From Dehalococcoidia bacterium (GTDB lineage: Bacteria; Chloroflexota; Dehalococcoidia; Dehalococcoidales; G020351185): a stretch of DNA of 13,206 nt. This document shows, one piece after another, positions 1 to 8,517 of this stretch. The first letter of the stretch is position 1; each line of letters begins with the position of its first letter. Under the pieces are notes generated by a model. The model had not been told where the DNA came from and searched no databases. It was given only the letters and a program-made list of their open reading frames with translations. The stretch covers positions 1 to 13,206 of the forward strand of contig DAOVXW010000004.1 in NCBI GenBank assembly GCA_030635945.1, given 5' to 3'. Made by a program: the position numbers and the translations under genes.

Positions 1-183
1 AATGGTTACGAGGAGAATATAAACAATATAAAGGGGTATCTGCCGATTGTTGCTATAAGTTATCAAACCCAGTATTTCTGGGTTAGCTTGAATTTGCAGA
101 CGGTGGTGGTTTTGGGGGTTGAGTTTTAAGCTACGCGACTTGTCGCTAACTCCAGTTGATGTGAATGATGATTGAGTTGACAT
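1..183 (-). CDS. Partial unidentified protein after the tail fibre gene (N-terminal 61 residues)
   Basis: ATG at 181-183 overlaps the upstream stop as TAATG. The frame is open for 61 codons to the window edge. The visible part begins MSTQSSFTSTGVSDKSRSL, then KLNPQNHHRLQIQANPE, and ends in a hydrophobic stretch (IPLYIVYILLVTI). No family is recognised. The N-terminus resembles in outline the small phage structural proteins that sit near tail genes ('nPqNhhRLqIQ' then a strand), and the hydrophobic end could be a strand or the start of a membrane helix. The nearest purine-rich site, AGAGG, is 15 bases before the ATG, so translation probably depends on coupling to the fibre gene. One other minus frame I read through this stretch stops at about position 88; I did not check the third. 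Confidence 0.55.
   Translation of the reverse strand, partial: MSTQSSFTSTGVSDKSRSLKLNPQNHHRLQIQANPEILGLITYSNNRQIPLYIVYILLVTI
66..84. repeat. Small inverted repeat in the partial 3' gene
   Basis: AACCCAG (66-72) and CTGGGTT (78-84) form a perfect 7-bp stem with a 5-base loop. On the minus strand only TTTGAT follows, so it is a poor terminator candidate. It lies within an open frame and may be chance. Confidence 0.45.
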
Positions 184-1097
184 TAGTCTGTTATGAAACC
201 TCTGTAATATATAGCAATAACTCTATCTGATAGAAATGTTTGAATCCAGCCGAGCCAAAAATCTTGATTGGTTGGCCCTAAAGGGATTTCAACCCTATTT
301 GAAAAAGACATAACTTGTGAAGCCGCATTTGGGTCAAAAGCAGCGTAAGCTACGCTGGAATCTTCAACATGTGTAGTAGGGGTATCTAAATCTCCTTGAG
401 CGGCAAATACCCGTAAACTAGCCTCGGATGTACTGCTGCTAGTTAAACGTGTGGTTATATCTACTAAAAGAATTGTTGCATTTGAAGGTAAATCATCCAT
501 TTCAGGCCATTCATTAGTAGCGCCGCTACCTGTTGGCCCCACTGTTTCAAAGGTATTAACTGCAATAGCACTGTGAGCAAGAAAGCTACTTGAACCTGCA
601 GCATCATCGCCACTCCATAGCTGTTTATTACCTGCTCTTGTGTGGAGAGCAACTACAGGGTTTACCGGTTTATGTATCAAACTCCGCTCATCAACAATCA
701 AAGAATTGAAAATCTGAGTTGTACTTGTCGCCAACTGAAACTGACAAACAGGATAGTGATTCGAAGAATAGCCAGGTGCTACCGGACTAGCCGCTTCAGT
801 CCCTGCTATCACCACAATATCCCCGGTAGCTATATCAATAGCAATTCGGTCAATCCGAGGATTAGTCACCGGGGCAACCAGCGTAGCAGTAGTTTGCTGG
901 GCTTTGACAATCAGTAAAGAAGTAAACAACTTCCCCGCATCAACCACCACCTTCATATCCGGCACAGCCGACTCATGAGGTGCGAAATTAGCCGCTACCT
1001 CTGCCAGCACGCCCGTACCCTCATCAATAGCAATCTTATAGGCCGTAGCATTGGTCTGGACTGTGTAGTCCGGCTGTTCATAAGTGCCTACAGTCAT
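183..1097 (-). CDS. Tail fibre / receptor-binding-like protein
   Basis: This 304-residue protein is rich in Thr, Ser, Ala and Val, with predicted beta-structure and no signal peptide. The N-terminal half has a pattern common in siphophage fibre or tip-attachment proteins: TNPRIDRIAIDIATGDIVV (about 79-97), AGTEAASPVAPGY, CQFQLATSTTQIFNSLIVDER (in part). The C-terminal half (about 150-304; GNKQLWSGDD, DDLPSNATILLVDITTRL, DFWLGWIQTFLSDRVIAIYYRGFI) looks like a separate beta domain, possibly for receptor contact. Its place directly after the J-like gene fits a tail adhesin. It is short for a full trimeric fibre, so it may be a tip attachment or a fibre base completed by the next gene. The stop overlaps the next start by one base (TAATG). 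Confidence 0.7.
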   Translation of the reverse strand: MTVGTYEQPDYTVQTNATAYKIAIDEGTGVLAEVAANFAPHESAVPDMKVVVDAGKLFTSLLIVKAQQTTATLVAPVTNPRIDRIAIDIATGDIVVIAGTEAASPVAPGYSSNHYPVCQFQLATSTTQIFNSLIVDERSLIHKPVNPVVALHTRAGNKQLWSGDDAAGSSSFLAHSAIAVNTFETVGPTGSGATNEWPEMDDLPSNATILLVDITTRLTSSSTSEASLRVFAAQGDLDTPTTHVEDSSVAYAAFDPNAASQVMSFSNRVEIPLGPTNQDFWLGWIQTFLSDRVIAIYYRGFITD

Positions 1098-1110
1098 AGC
1101 TATCCTCCTG
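1098..1110 (-). promoter_or_regulatory. Strong ribosome binding site of the tail fibre-like gene
   Basis: Minus-strand AGGAGGATAGCTATG gives a full AGGAGG six bases before the ATG at 1095-1097. It lies within the last codons of the J-like gene. It suggests that the adhesin is translated strongly from its own site, and it supports this start. Confidence 0.75.
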
Positions 1111-3808
1111 CTGCCTGATAAGCTCCGCCAGTGCCACCAACATCAGCATCACTGGTATTAAATAAATGTAATGTAAAACCTGTTCCGGTAACCGGGTCGC
1201 CCCCTAAACTTGGTATCAATGCGCCGCTACCAACATAGTACGGTTGCACAAACGGGGGGCTATGGTATCTTTGGGGAAACACTATGGACTCCCCCGAAGC
1301 TGCTACAGTAATACCTTCCACCCTCTGCACTCTCTCAGCAACATCAACTGTTACATCGAGCTGGTCTATATGAGCAACCCCATTGGCAGTTGTCAAGGTT
1401 AATTTGGCTTTTACATATCTGAATTCTACCTGACCCCCAGACCATGGTTCAAATCCATCATAAGACCCGGCGTCAAGCTTGTAGTCTATCTCAAACACGG
1501 GGTTTGCTTGCCCTGTCTCCCCGAAACCTAAGGCAGAGGTTATTTCCCCCCATACTCGCAGCGTGTCATCAAAATCCACATCAATCTCTACCGACTCGTA
1601 AGTAGCCGTAGCCACCGGATCAGGTACAAACTCGTCAAACACTCTCCAACCTATTGCAGCGTTATTGCTGGTAGAGTTTGGTACCAGTTTTCCCGTCCAA
1701 TGTTTTGAAAAGCCGGTCAAAGTTCCAGGCCAGTCGGGGGAACTGAGCTGATTGCGTATCACTATCTGCTCATTAGAAACTAAAATATCGGAAGTGCCGG
1801 CATTGACAGATTCATTTTTGCTGGTATCGATAGCCTTAATGAAAAACGTCCAATTGCCCGGAGATACATCCGCACTGGTTACATTTGTCCCTCTAGTGGC
1901 CTCTGTCAAAGTAGAGGCGTCCTCCCATAAGGTAACCCCCTGAGGAGCGTAGCGTATGTCATAACCTGCTAAGTCTTTGTCCAGTACCTGGTTCCAGCGA
2001 AAAACTACCGTCCCATCTCTTTGTAAAGCAATAAACCCTGTTACATCGCTTGGCTTAGACGTTTTCCCGATTACGGTATAGTCGGTAGCCGTGTTCCACG
2101 CCCCATTAAATCCCCCAGAATTGTGCGCCCTGACCCGATAATCGTATATTCCCCCATCAGTTAAATTAGGGATATAAATTTCGTTTGACCCTATAGAATT
2201 AGGGGACCCTGCTGGCAGCCATAAAGAATCTGATGACAGCTTAATTTCCACGTCATACCCATTCACAAAAATATTGGTAGGAATATCCCATGTTAAATAC
2301 AACCTTGTGACCAGAGTGCCATCTTCCTCTATTTTTAATACGGTCTCGTCACTGGTGGGGACTAGATTAGTGATGACCGGTACAAACGACGGATCAGGTA
2401 AATCGGTATCCGGAGGCGTAACAACCTCATTAGGAACACTTAGGTCATAGATTGATTCTTCATGCTCGGTCAATGTCACGGCACAATTGCCGGTTTTTAA
2501 TAACCTTATTTTTGAAACTCGAAACTGTTTTAATGTCCATCCCGGCGTGGGGTGGGTGACCGTTACTATGGTCCCAGCCCGTACTTTTAAGGCCTCTGGC
2601 AAGGCAGTGAAACTGACCGATATTTGCTGACGAGATTTACGTAAAATAATTGACGCTGTATCAATGGCTCGGTATACATTCGTGGTACTGGGCAAGCTTA
2701 TGGTTCTCTCTAAAAGCCTGCCATCGGCGGCCCTGAAAGTGGCGGATTCCACTACGACAAAATCAGATTTATGGCCTATTGCCTCATTCGGAAAAGAGGC
2801 TTTTACGCGGTTGTATCGAGTGGATACGTCCCCGGATTTGAATCCCCAACGGCCTATTATATTGTCGATGTTGAAATCGAAATAATTTGTCAGACCGTAA
2901 TCGGCAGGGGTGTAATGCCGTTCTATCACTAGATAAAAAACCCCGTTTATATAAGGCAGGGTACCGCGGCAGGATTTTAAAATGGCTTTAATGTTCTGCA
3001 TTAACTGCCGCCCACTGGGTAAAACCAAATGGCAGTCCATACGGGTATGGGAAGGGCCGCCCGAATAAGAAGTTATAGAATCATTACAATAGCTTTTGGC
3101 ATCTAAAAAAGACTGCAGATCAAGATCTACCCCATCAACAATACTGAGCCCTTTACCGTAGATAGGGTTAGTTAAATAATCAAAAAGTACTTCGGCAGGG
3201 TTAGTGCTATATATACGGGTTTCAGTCGGCAATACGGATATATTTAAAATTTTGGAGCCTTGCAACTCGAACCCTAATTTGGGCAGACCGCGGTAAACAT
3301 CTGCATTCCAGGTTAACTTAACAGCCACCGCCGCAACCCTCAACAACCGGTGGTTTGCCGTCCAGGTAGAGGCCGCAGCCTGTAATGCTGTAAAAGGTTG
3401 AGTAGTGTGTCCGCCTACCGTGGTCTCTACTGAAGCATGCCCAGAATATTTGGCATCTGTATACGGTATGTCATCTAGATAAATATTGGTGATGGCATTG
3501 ATAGGGGAATCCGCATCTGCTAAAGCATATACCAACCATAGGAATTTGTTATCGGCCCCTGTCTCCACCATATGTATCCAGTTACCTCCTATTGTCCGAT
3601 TACCGTACACGACTGGCAAGGAGGCCACATTCCCCCGTTTAGTGGCCAATATTCCTTCATAGTCTTCTAACAGATCATCGAGCCCGAACAGGTCTAAGAA
3701 GGCGTCAGCTACCCCCTCTATCACATCCCCTACAGCATCAATAACTATATCGACAAGATCTTCACCAAATTCGACAACACTATCTAGAGTTTCTGTAAGC
3801 CGGCTCAT
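1100..3808 (-). CDS. Central tail tip / host specificity protein (lambda gpJ-like)
   Basis: This 902-residue protein forms the tail tip that contacts the host. An amphipathic N-terminus (1-50) is followed by the J-type start: LPVVYGNRTIGG (64-75), ETGADNKFLWLVYALADAD (82-100), IYLDDIPY, HRLLRVAAVAVKLTWNADVY and NPAEVLFDYLTNPIYGKGLS (203-222). These motifs are shared by J homologues and the Phage-tail_3 family. Two fibronectin III-like segments follow, about 475-580 (YDYRVRAHNSGG) and 585-680 (LAGYDIRYAPQG; WTFFIKAIDTSKNES). A beta-rich C-terminal region (about 690-902) with a Gly-rich end is probably the variable host-contacting part. The gene joins the previous one with no spacing (TAA-ATG). 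It carries the AGGAGG ribosome site of the next gene in its last codons. Confidence 0.9.
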   Translation of the reverse strand: MSRLTETLDSVVEFGEDLVDIVIDAVGDVIEGVADAFLDLFGLDDLLEDYEGILATKRGNVASLPVVYGNRTIGGNWIHMVETGADNKFLWLVYALADADSPINAITNIYLDDIPYTDAKYSGHASVETTVGGHTTQPFTALQAAASTWTANHRLLRVAAVAVKLTWNADVYRGLPKLGFELQGSKILNISVLPTETRIYSTNPAEVLFDYLTNPIYGKGLSIVDGVDLDLQSFLDAKSYCNDSITSYSGGPSHTRMDCHLVLPSGRQLMQNIKAILKSCRGTLPYINGVFYLVIERHYTPADYGLTNYFDFNIDNIIGRWGFKSGDVSTRYNRVKASFPNEAIGHKSDFVVVESATFRAADGRLLERTISLPSTTNVYRAIDTASIILRKSRQQISVSFTALPEALKVRAGTIVTVTHPTPGWTLKQFRVSKIRLLKTGNCAVTLTEHEESIYDLSVPNEVVTPPDTDLPDPSFVPVITNLVPTSDETVLKIEEDGTLVTRLYLTWDIPTNIFVNGYDVEIKLSSDSLWLPAGSPNSIGSNEIYIPNLTDGGIYDYRVRAHNSGGFNGAWNTATDYTVIGKTSKPSDVTGFIALQRDGTVVFRWNQVLDKDLAGYDIRYAPQGVTLWEDASTLTEATRGTNVTSADVSPGNWTFFIKAIDTSKNESVNAGTSDILVSNEQIVIRNQLSSPDWPGTLTGFSKHWTGKLVPNSTSNNAAIGWRVFDEFVPDPVATATYESVEIDVDFDDTLRVWGEITSALGFGETGQANPVFEIDYKLDAGSYDGFEPWSGGQVEFRYVKAKLTLTTANGVAHIDQLDVTVDVAERVQRVEGITVAASGESIVFPQRYHSPPFVQPYYVGSGALIPSLGGDPVTGTGFTLHLFNTSDADVGGTGGAYQAAGG

Positions 3809-4390
3809 TTAAGGGCGGCCCCACTTAACATCAAAGTTGTTTTGATGTGCGTATTCAAACCCTCGGTCAGTGCCTGAAAGGCCTCTAATAAGCAGGTAGG
3901 CTTCCTGATCTTGTTGGTTGGTCCGCCTTCCGGCCGTCCGGTGAAAGTCGGCTAATACCGACCCTGTTTGCCATGTTAAAACAGTTTTACCTTTATCTGT
4001 TTCTGAGACAGCAAAGGCCTTCACCAGTCCAGCATAGATAAGCACAGGGTCATTAATTATGGCATAGGTGTCAGGATTCAATAACGCACGGTGTAGTTTT
4101 ATTTTTCTATTTATAGTGTCAGATGCCAAAGCTACCGCCAAAAGAGTTTGACTGGTTGCCGACACAGTGAAAGTCATAGAACTTATTTCAAGCCTCTGAG
4201 TCTCTGTTACATCCCCAAAACCTATAAGCTTGGCAGAGGCGATATACGTATCAGAATTGTAGATTAAATTTTGGTGAGCATCTGTAAACCTGTCAGTGCC
4301 TCCGTCAAATTCGAATTCAATCAAATGGGTAATATATTGGCTGTCCTTTTCCAGTTCCGCAATAGTGTCGACGTGAAGATCTCTGGACAC
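3809..4390 (-). CDS. Tail tip protein, DUF2163-like (lambda gpL position)
   Basis: This 193-residue protein resembles DUF2163/hub-proximal proteins of siphophages and gene transfer agents. It has an N-terminal LIEFEFDGGTDRFTDAHQNL, then YIASAKLIGFGDVTETQRLE, VALASDTINRKIKLHRALL (a strand with a conserved Arg), PVLIYAGLVKAF and the signature GRRTNQQDQ. It ends FEYAHQNNFDVKWGRP, as family members usually end in a '(I/V)xWGR' sequence. Members act at the tail hub, between the distal tail ring and the central tip. The start is GTG at 4388-4390; a TAG four codons upstream in frame leaves no other start, and GAGG lies about nine bases before it. Its TAA is followed directly by the next ATG. No NlpC/P60 Cys-His motif is present. 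Confidence 0.72.
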   Translation of the reverse strand: MSRDLHVDTIAELEKDSQYITHLIEFEFDGGTDRFTDAHQNLIYNSDTYIASAKLIGFGDVTETQRLEISSMTFTVSATSQTLLAVALASDTINRKIKLHRALLNPDTYAIINDPVLIYAGLVKAFAVSETDKGKTVLTWQTGSVLADFHRTAGRRTNQQDQEAYLLIRGLSGTDRGFEYAHQNNFDVKWGRP

Positions 4391-4391
4391 G

Positions 4392-4991
4392 TTAAATAGC
4401 CTCTATCATTTCTACGGTTTTTTGATATAAAAGCGGACCAGAGACGTCATAATCAATACGATCATTTTTTAACTGCACCATAAAAGGTACAGACGTTATC
4501 ACTAAACTTTCCCCGTCTGCTGGGGAGGCTATCAGTCCTGGGCGGAAGTTTAGGGTTAAATTTCCTGCCCCATCGGAAGTAGCCTCTTGGGTCACCATGT
4601 AAACTTTGGAATTGCCGGCTAACTTAAATATATCGCCTATCCGCATTTGCAATGTATTAATGGCCCACCCATCAGTTACCAAGGTTTTACCTGTTTGCGC
4701 TGTCCCATTAACAAGGGGCGTTCCAGTGGCGGCCCCTCGGGGCTCAGCTAAATCAGGGGCCAGAAAAGTAAACGTTTCAAATCTACCTTCCTGTTCCATT
4801 AAGAACCCCATGATGGGCATAAATTGGTCGCGGCTCATGGTGTCAGGGAAGACACAGGCAAGCTCCCACAGGTGAGCCCCTAATTGCCTAACATTTCTGC
4901 GCCCGGACGGGGTCCTGTCCTGTAGCGTCCCAAAAGAAGCTGTTACCGTAAGCTTAGAAGGGGCAGGGGTAGAAGGAAATGTTCCGCTCAT
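4392..4991 (-). CDS. Minor tail protein in the distal tail (lambda gpM) position
   Basis: This 199-residue protein follows the tape measure, where lambda has gpM and other siphophages have the distal tail protein that starts the tip. The N-terminal half reads like a tube/Dit-type fold, with TPSGRRNVRQLGAHLWEL and FLMEQEGRFETFTFLAPDL. Residues about 88-170 form a beta module with GDIFKLAGNSKVYMVTQ and LNFRPGLIASPADGE, a pattern I recognise from minor tail proteins in this position. The C-terminal strand VSGPLLYQKTVEMIEAI is typical of the end of such proteins. The start overlaps the tape measure stop as ATGA. One base separates its TAA from the next GTG start. The exact family name is uncertain. 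Confidence 0.68.
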   Translation of the reverse strand: MSGTFPSTPAPSKLTVTASFGTLQDRTPSGRRNVRQLGAHLWELACVFPDTMSRDQFMPIMGFLMEQEGRFETFTFLAPDLAEPRGAATGTPLVNGTAQTGKTLVTDGWAINTLQMRIGDIFKLAGNSKVYMVTQEATSDGAGNLTLNFRPGLIASPADGESLVITSVPFMVQLKNDRIDYDVSGPLLYQKTVEMIEAI

Positions 4992-7900
4992 GAGACAGGT
5001 CCTCCCCCTCGGCCTTGTTCATTGTAAGCCTCTTGTATCATACCCACAAACATTGGCTTACGCCGTAATAACAACTGATCTACGTCCGTTGCATCGAAGG
5101 CCGTAACTTCGAATTTCACAGTAAGATCCCCCTGAGCCCTTAATGACGAATCTACCGTATTAGTCGATCCCCCAGAATCTGTCTGACTAAATATAGCGTC
5201 ACTTTGAGGCGGTATGTTGATAGCTGTCTGCGGGGCTGTAGTAGTTGCCCCTCCCCCGGTTGGGGCGCTTACACTTCCCCCACCTCCAAAGGTGGAGGAT
5301 TTTACCTGGTTCAACAAAGCTGCTTGGTTAGCGAGAGCCAATAAAGCAAAGGCAGCTCCAAGATAGGGGCCTCCCAGGGCTGCCCCATGAGTGAATGCCC
5401 CCGACATGGCAGCAGGGGTATCGACCAAAATTTGTGCCATGCGAGCTTTTTTATTGATCTCGAATAGTTTTTTACTGGATTTGGCTCCCTCCGCTGTATA
5501 AGCCGCAAACCCTGAGGCTACCGCTTTGGCTTTGGACAAATGTAGATTTTCTTCCAATAGGGCCTCTTTCTTATAGAAAGAAGCCGATTTATTTAAGCGC
5601 TCACGTTCAAAGTTGTCTTTAATTTGTTGCCGCAACCGCTCATGTTCTGACTCTGACAATATTGCCTGCGCTTGCTCCCCTTCCCTTAAAGCAACACGCA
5701 TTTGCGCTGCCTCAGACAAGGCTGTTAACTGCTCCGTTTCTCTCCGGGATATCTCGGCAAGCCCCCCCTCAGACTCGGCCCTCAGCTCTTCGATAAAGCC
5801 GACACTGTCTTCAAATCCGAGGGCTGCACGCTTAGGCTGCAATCTGAACCCGTCCTGTGCATCGGCAATGACTTCGTATTTACTGCGCAAAAGCTCAAGG
5901 GCCTGACCCTGCTCCCTGGCACCTTTACGGATGGTTTCCGTTTGCTCAACATAGGCTTTGATTACCTTGTTAATGGCCTCGGTGTATTTAGCTGCTATAG
6001 CCTTAAACCCTGCCACTTCAAAAGTTTTCTGAAACTTGAGAAGAGGTACAATCAACTCAGCAAACTTGAGTTCCACATCTTTAAGGCTTTGCTTACTTTT
6101 TTCAGCGCCCGCTATTAACGCTGAGAACGGGTCAATTTCATTCATCTTTTCCAGATGCTTTAATTGGTCGATCGTGGCTGTGACAGATTGTTTTTGTAGT
6201 TTGATAAAATCTTTCAAGGCTGGGGCAGACGTACCTAAAAGATCCGTAGCAGGGCCTTTAGGTTTTACTCTACCCCCGCTTATTCCTGCGTCGGCTTCAG
6301 CCGCTCTAATGGAGTTGGCCATATCTCTTTTGGCTGCGGCTAATTTGATTAATTGGGCCAGGCTTTCTGCTTCAGCTTTATTAACGGCGATCTGTTCAAG
6401 GGAGGCATCACGGGATGACAGCTGGGCATTTCTTTGGAGTAGAATATTATCAATCATTTCTTTGGCCAAAGCATTTTGAGATTTTCTTAAGGCCATTTTA
6501 CGGGCCTCTTCTTCATCCAGTAAAGCAAGAACCTTTTCATGTCGAGAAATCTCTGCGGCCAAAGATTTTCCAGCTTCATCTCCGCCTCGTAGATCATTTA
6601 AAGCAAATGCGGCCGCCTCTAGTTTAAGGGCGATATCTCCGAACCCTGGCAAAGTTTTTACTGCATCAGCCATAGCGAATATTTTGGTAGAAAACCAATC
6701 AAATAAAGAATCAAAAATTCTACGGAAACCTACATTTACATTAGCGGCAGCCTTTAAAAAGAAATGCTTAAAATTTTCAGAAAAGCGTGCCAATGGAGAG
6801 GTTAAAGTATCAAGACTGGCAACAGTTTGAGCTGCCAAAACCCCTATTATTTGGGTTACAGCTGTTAAATTTATAGGTATATCCAATAAGGCCTGTTCGA
6901 CAAAACCTAAACTTTCTGACATTTTTTGGGCCTCAAATTTCAACCCCACCCGGAGGGCTCGAAAAGCGCTGCGGGTGCCGTTCGTTGCGTTAATTGCTCT
7001 ATCAAACATCTTACCCCATTCCGCCATATGTATTTTCACTGTCTCTACTGCACTGCCTACCTGCACAGTTTCTTTGACGAAAGCTGTCAAGGCCCTTACA
7101 TTGGATATAATGCTTTTTTCTATCAATAAAAAAGCCTCTGTGGCTTTCACTGATACTACTGATTTAAATTTTAACCAAACATCGATCAAGTTTTCTTCCA
7201 TGGCATCCCGCATTTTCTCAGATGAGCCCACCCCTTCAGTTGCTAATCTAGCAAAGAAATCTTTCATAAAAGAATCTGCCCCAGAGACTTCTTTAGCCAT
7301 ATCTTTCCACACTGCAATCATGCCAGGGGCCGCCCTTACCCCAAAAATGCGTACAATATCTGCCGCACTGCCATTAGCTTTTGCAAAATCCCTCATTATA
7401 TCGACCATGCTGCGCATTTCCCCAGACACATCGTCCCTGACAGTGATACCTAAGTCATTTAACACTTCCTGAACTTTTGCGGCCGGGTCTAACAAATTAA
7501 CATAGGCCCGTCGCAGCGTGGTGCCCGCACGGCTTGCCTTAACTCCTGAGTTAGCCATAACTGCCATCATGGCTGCGACGTCGCTAAACTTCGCTGAGGC
7601 GGCCTGAGCCACAGGGGCGGCAAAGGACAGGGCACGACCTAGCTGTTCAACAGTGGTATTACTATTGGTAGCGGCAAAAGCCAAAGTATCTACAACTGTA
7701 CCGAGGCTACTCGCCTGCAGCTGAAACCCAAACATTGAATTGGCGGCAATGTCGGCCGCTTTCGCCATGTCCATGGCTCCTATAGCGGCCAAATTTAATA
7801 CCGGGGGAAGAGCCTGTGCTATTTGTGCAGATTTTAATCCTGTCTTAGCCAGTACGGTAGCCGCGGAAGCCACCTCGGTTGTTGTAAATTTGGTAGTTTC

Positions 7901-8473
7901 CGCCAAATCCAACATCTCTTGAGTCAGGCCTGACAGCTCTTCCCGGGTAGAGCCCGCAATAGCGGAAGTAGCCGCCAGTTCTCGAGTGAATTGTGCGCCT
8001 ACGGTGATGGAGGCCTGTATAGCTTTGACTAGCCCAAAAGTGACAGTGGCAGCCAATAAAGTGCGAGCGGTAAATATACCTACATGCGTGCCCAGTGCCA
8101 ACATACCTGAACGTAATATGGCAGCCTTTTGGGATATGGTGAGCAGAGAATCACCATAAGTCTCGGCGGCTTTCCTGCCGGTTCTAATGGTTTGTGAGGT
8201 TTTCCCTACTGCCTTGTTTAGCCGTTTACTTCCTGCGGTGCCTGCCGCAAAAGTGTTTTGCTGCTGCTGGCCCATTCTAACCAGTTGGCTAGTAACCCCC
8301 CCGATTGCGGCCTCTATATTGCGAAGTTGGTGGGCTCCGCCTAAACTACCAAGCCCTGCCTGCATTCTGGCAGAGGCTCCATCTGCAGTGCGCCCCAGGC
8401 GCAATATACGGCGCTCTAATTTGAGCACTTCTGCGCGGGCTTGTCGGGTGCTTAGATCAATATCAAAGGACAT
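4988..8473 (-). CDS. Tail tape measure protein
   Basis: At 1161 residues this is the longest gene in the window, as expected for the protein that sets tail length and leads DNA ejection. Residues about 165-390 match the PhageMin_Tail/TP901-type core: SAIAGSTREEL, LAETTKFTTTEVASAATVLAKTG (in part), NSNTTVEQLGRALSFAAPVA and AGTTLRRAYVNLLDP. A hydrophobic stretch at about 122-150 and others near 530 and 1040-1065 may insert in the membrane during ejection. Long charged helical regions (about 640-960) suggest coiled coil. The C-terminal end has KKARMAQILVDTPAAM, an Ala/Leu segment and FGGGGS, like lambda gpH-type tails. At about 0.15 nm per residue the tail would be near 170 nm. No peptidase or lysozyme motif is evident. 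It starts 44 bp after the chaperone fusion and overlaps the next gene by ATGA. Confidence 0.93.
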   Translation of the reverse strand: MSFDIDLSTRQARAEVLKLERRILRLGRTADGASARMQAGLGSLGGAHQLRNIEAAIGGVTSQLVRMGQQQQNTFAAGTAGSKRLNKAVGKTSQTIRTGRKAAETYGDSLLTISQKAAILRSGMLALGTHVGIFTARTLLAATVTFGLVKAIQASITVGAQFTRELAATSAIAGSTREELSGLTQEMLDLAETTKFTTTEVASAATVLAKTGLKSAQIAQALPPVLNLAAIGAMDMAKAADIAANSMFGFQLQASSLGTVVDTLAFAATNSNTTVEQLGRALSFAAPVAQAASAKFSDVAAMMAVMANSGVKASRAGTTLRRAYVNLLDPAAKVQEVLNDLGITVRDDVSGEMRSMVDIMRDFAKANGSAADIVRIFGVRAAPGMIAVWKDMAKEVSGADSFMKDFFARLATEGVGSSEKMRDAMEENLIDVWLKFKSVVSVKATEAFLLIEKSIISNVRALTAFVKETVQVGSAVETVKIHMAEWGKMFDRAINATNGTRSAFRALRVGLKFEAQKMSESLGFVEQALLDIPINLTAVTQIIGVLAAQTVASLDTLTSPLARFSENFKHFFLKAAANVNVGFRRIFDSLFDWFSTKIFAMADAVKTLPGFGDIALKLEAAAFALNDLRGGDEAGKSLAAEISRHEKVLALLDEEEARKMALRKSQNALAKEMIDNILLQRNAQLSSRDASLEQIAVNKAEAESLAQLIKLAAAKRDMANSIRAAEADAGISGGRVKPKGPATDLLGTSAPALKDFIKLQKQSVTATIDQLKHLEKMNEIDPFSALIAGAEKSKQSLKDVELKFAELIVPLLKFQKTFEVAGFKAIAAKYTEAINKVIKAYVEQTETIRKGAREQGQALELLRSKYEVIADAQDGFRLQPKRAALGFEDSVGFIEELRAESEGGLAEISRRETEQLTALSEAAQMRVALREGEQAQAILSESEHERLRQQIKDNFERERLNKSASFYKKEALLEENLHLSKAKAVASGFAAYTAEGAKSSKKLFEINKKARMAQILVDTPAAMSGAFTHGAALGGPYLGAAFALLALANQAALLNQVKSSTFGGGGSVSAPTGGGATTTAPQTAINIPPQSDAIFSQTDSGGSTNTVDSSLRAQGDLTVKFEVTAFDATDVDQLLLRRKPMFVGMIQEAYNEQGRGGGPVS

Positions 8474-8517
8474 GAACAGCCTTTAAAACGGTAACAATTG
8501 GTCGGAGTTTAATAGAT

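Noticed and set aside
66..84. 7-bp hairpin as an operon terminator
   Set aside because: The stem is short, no real U-run follows on either strand, and it sits inside an open frame that continues out of the window.
5200..5300. Gly/Thr-rich segment as a collagen-like or fibre repeat
   Set aside because: It lacks G-X-Y periodicity and lies at the C-terminal end of the tape measure protein, where Gly-rich linkers are usual.
5613..8486. Several plus-strand open frames of 60-165 codons opposite the tape measure gene
   Set aside because: They are antisense shadows of a long coding gene, with Cys/Ser-rich low-complexity translations, no ribosome sites and no recognisable domains.
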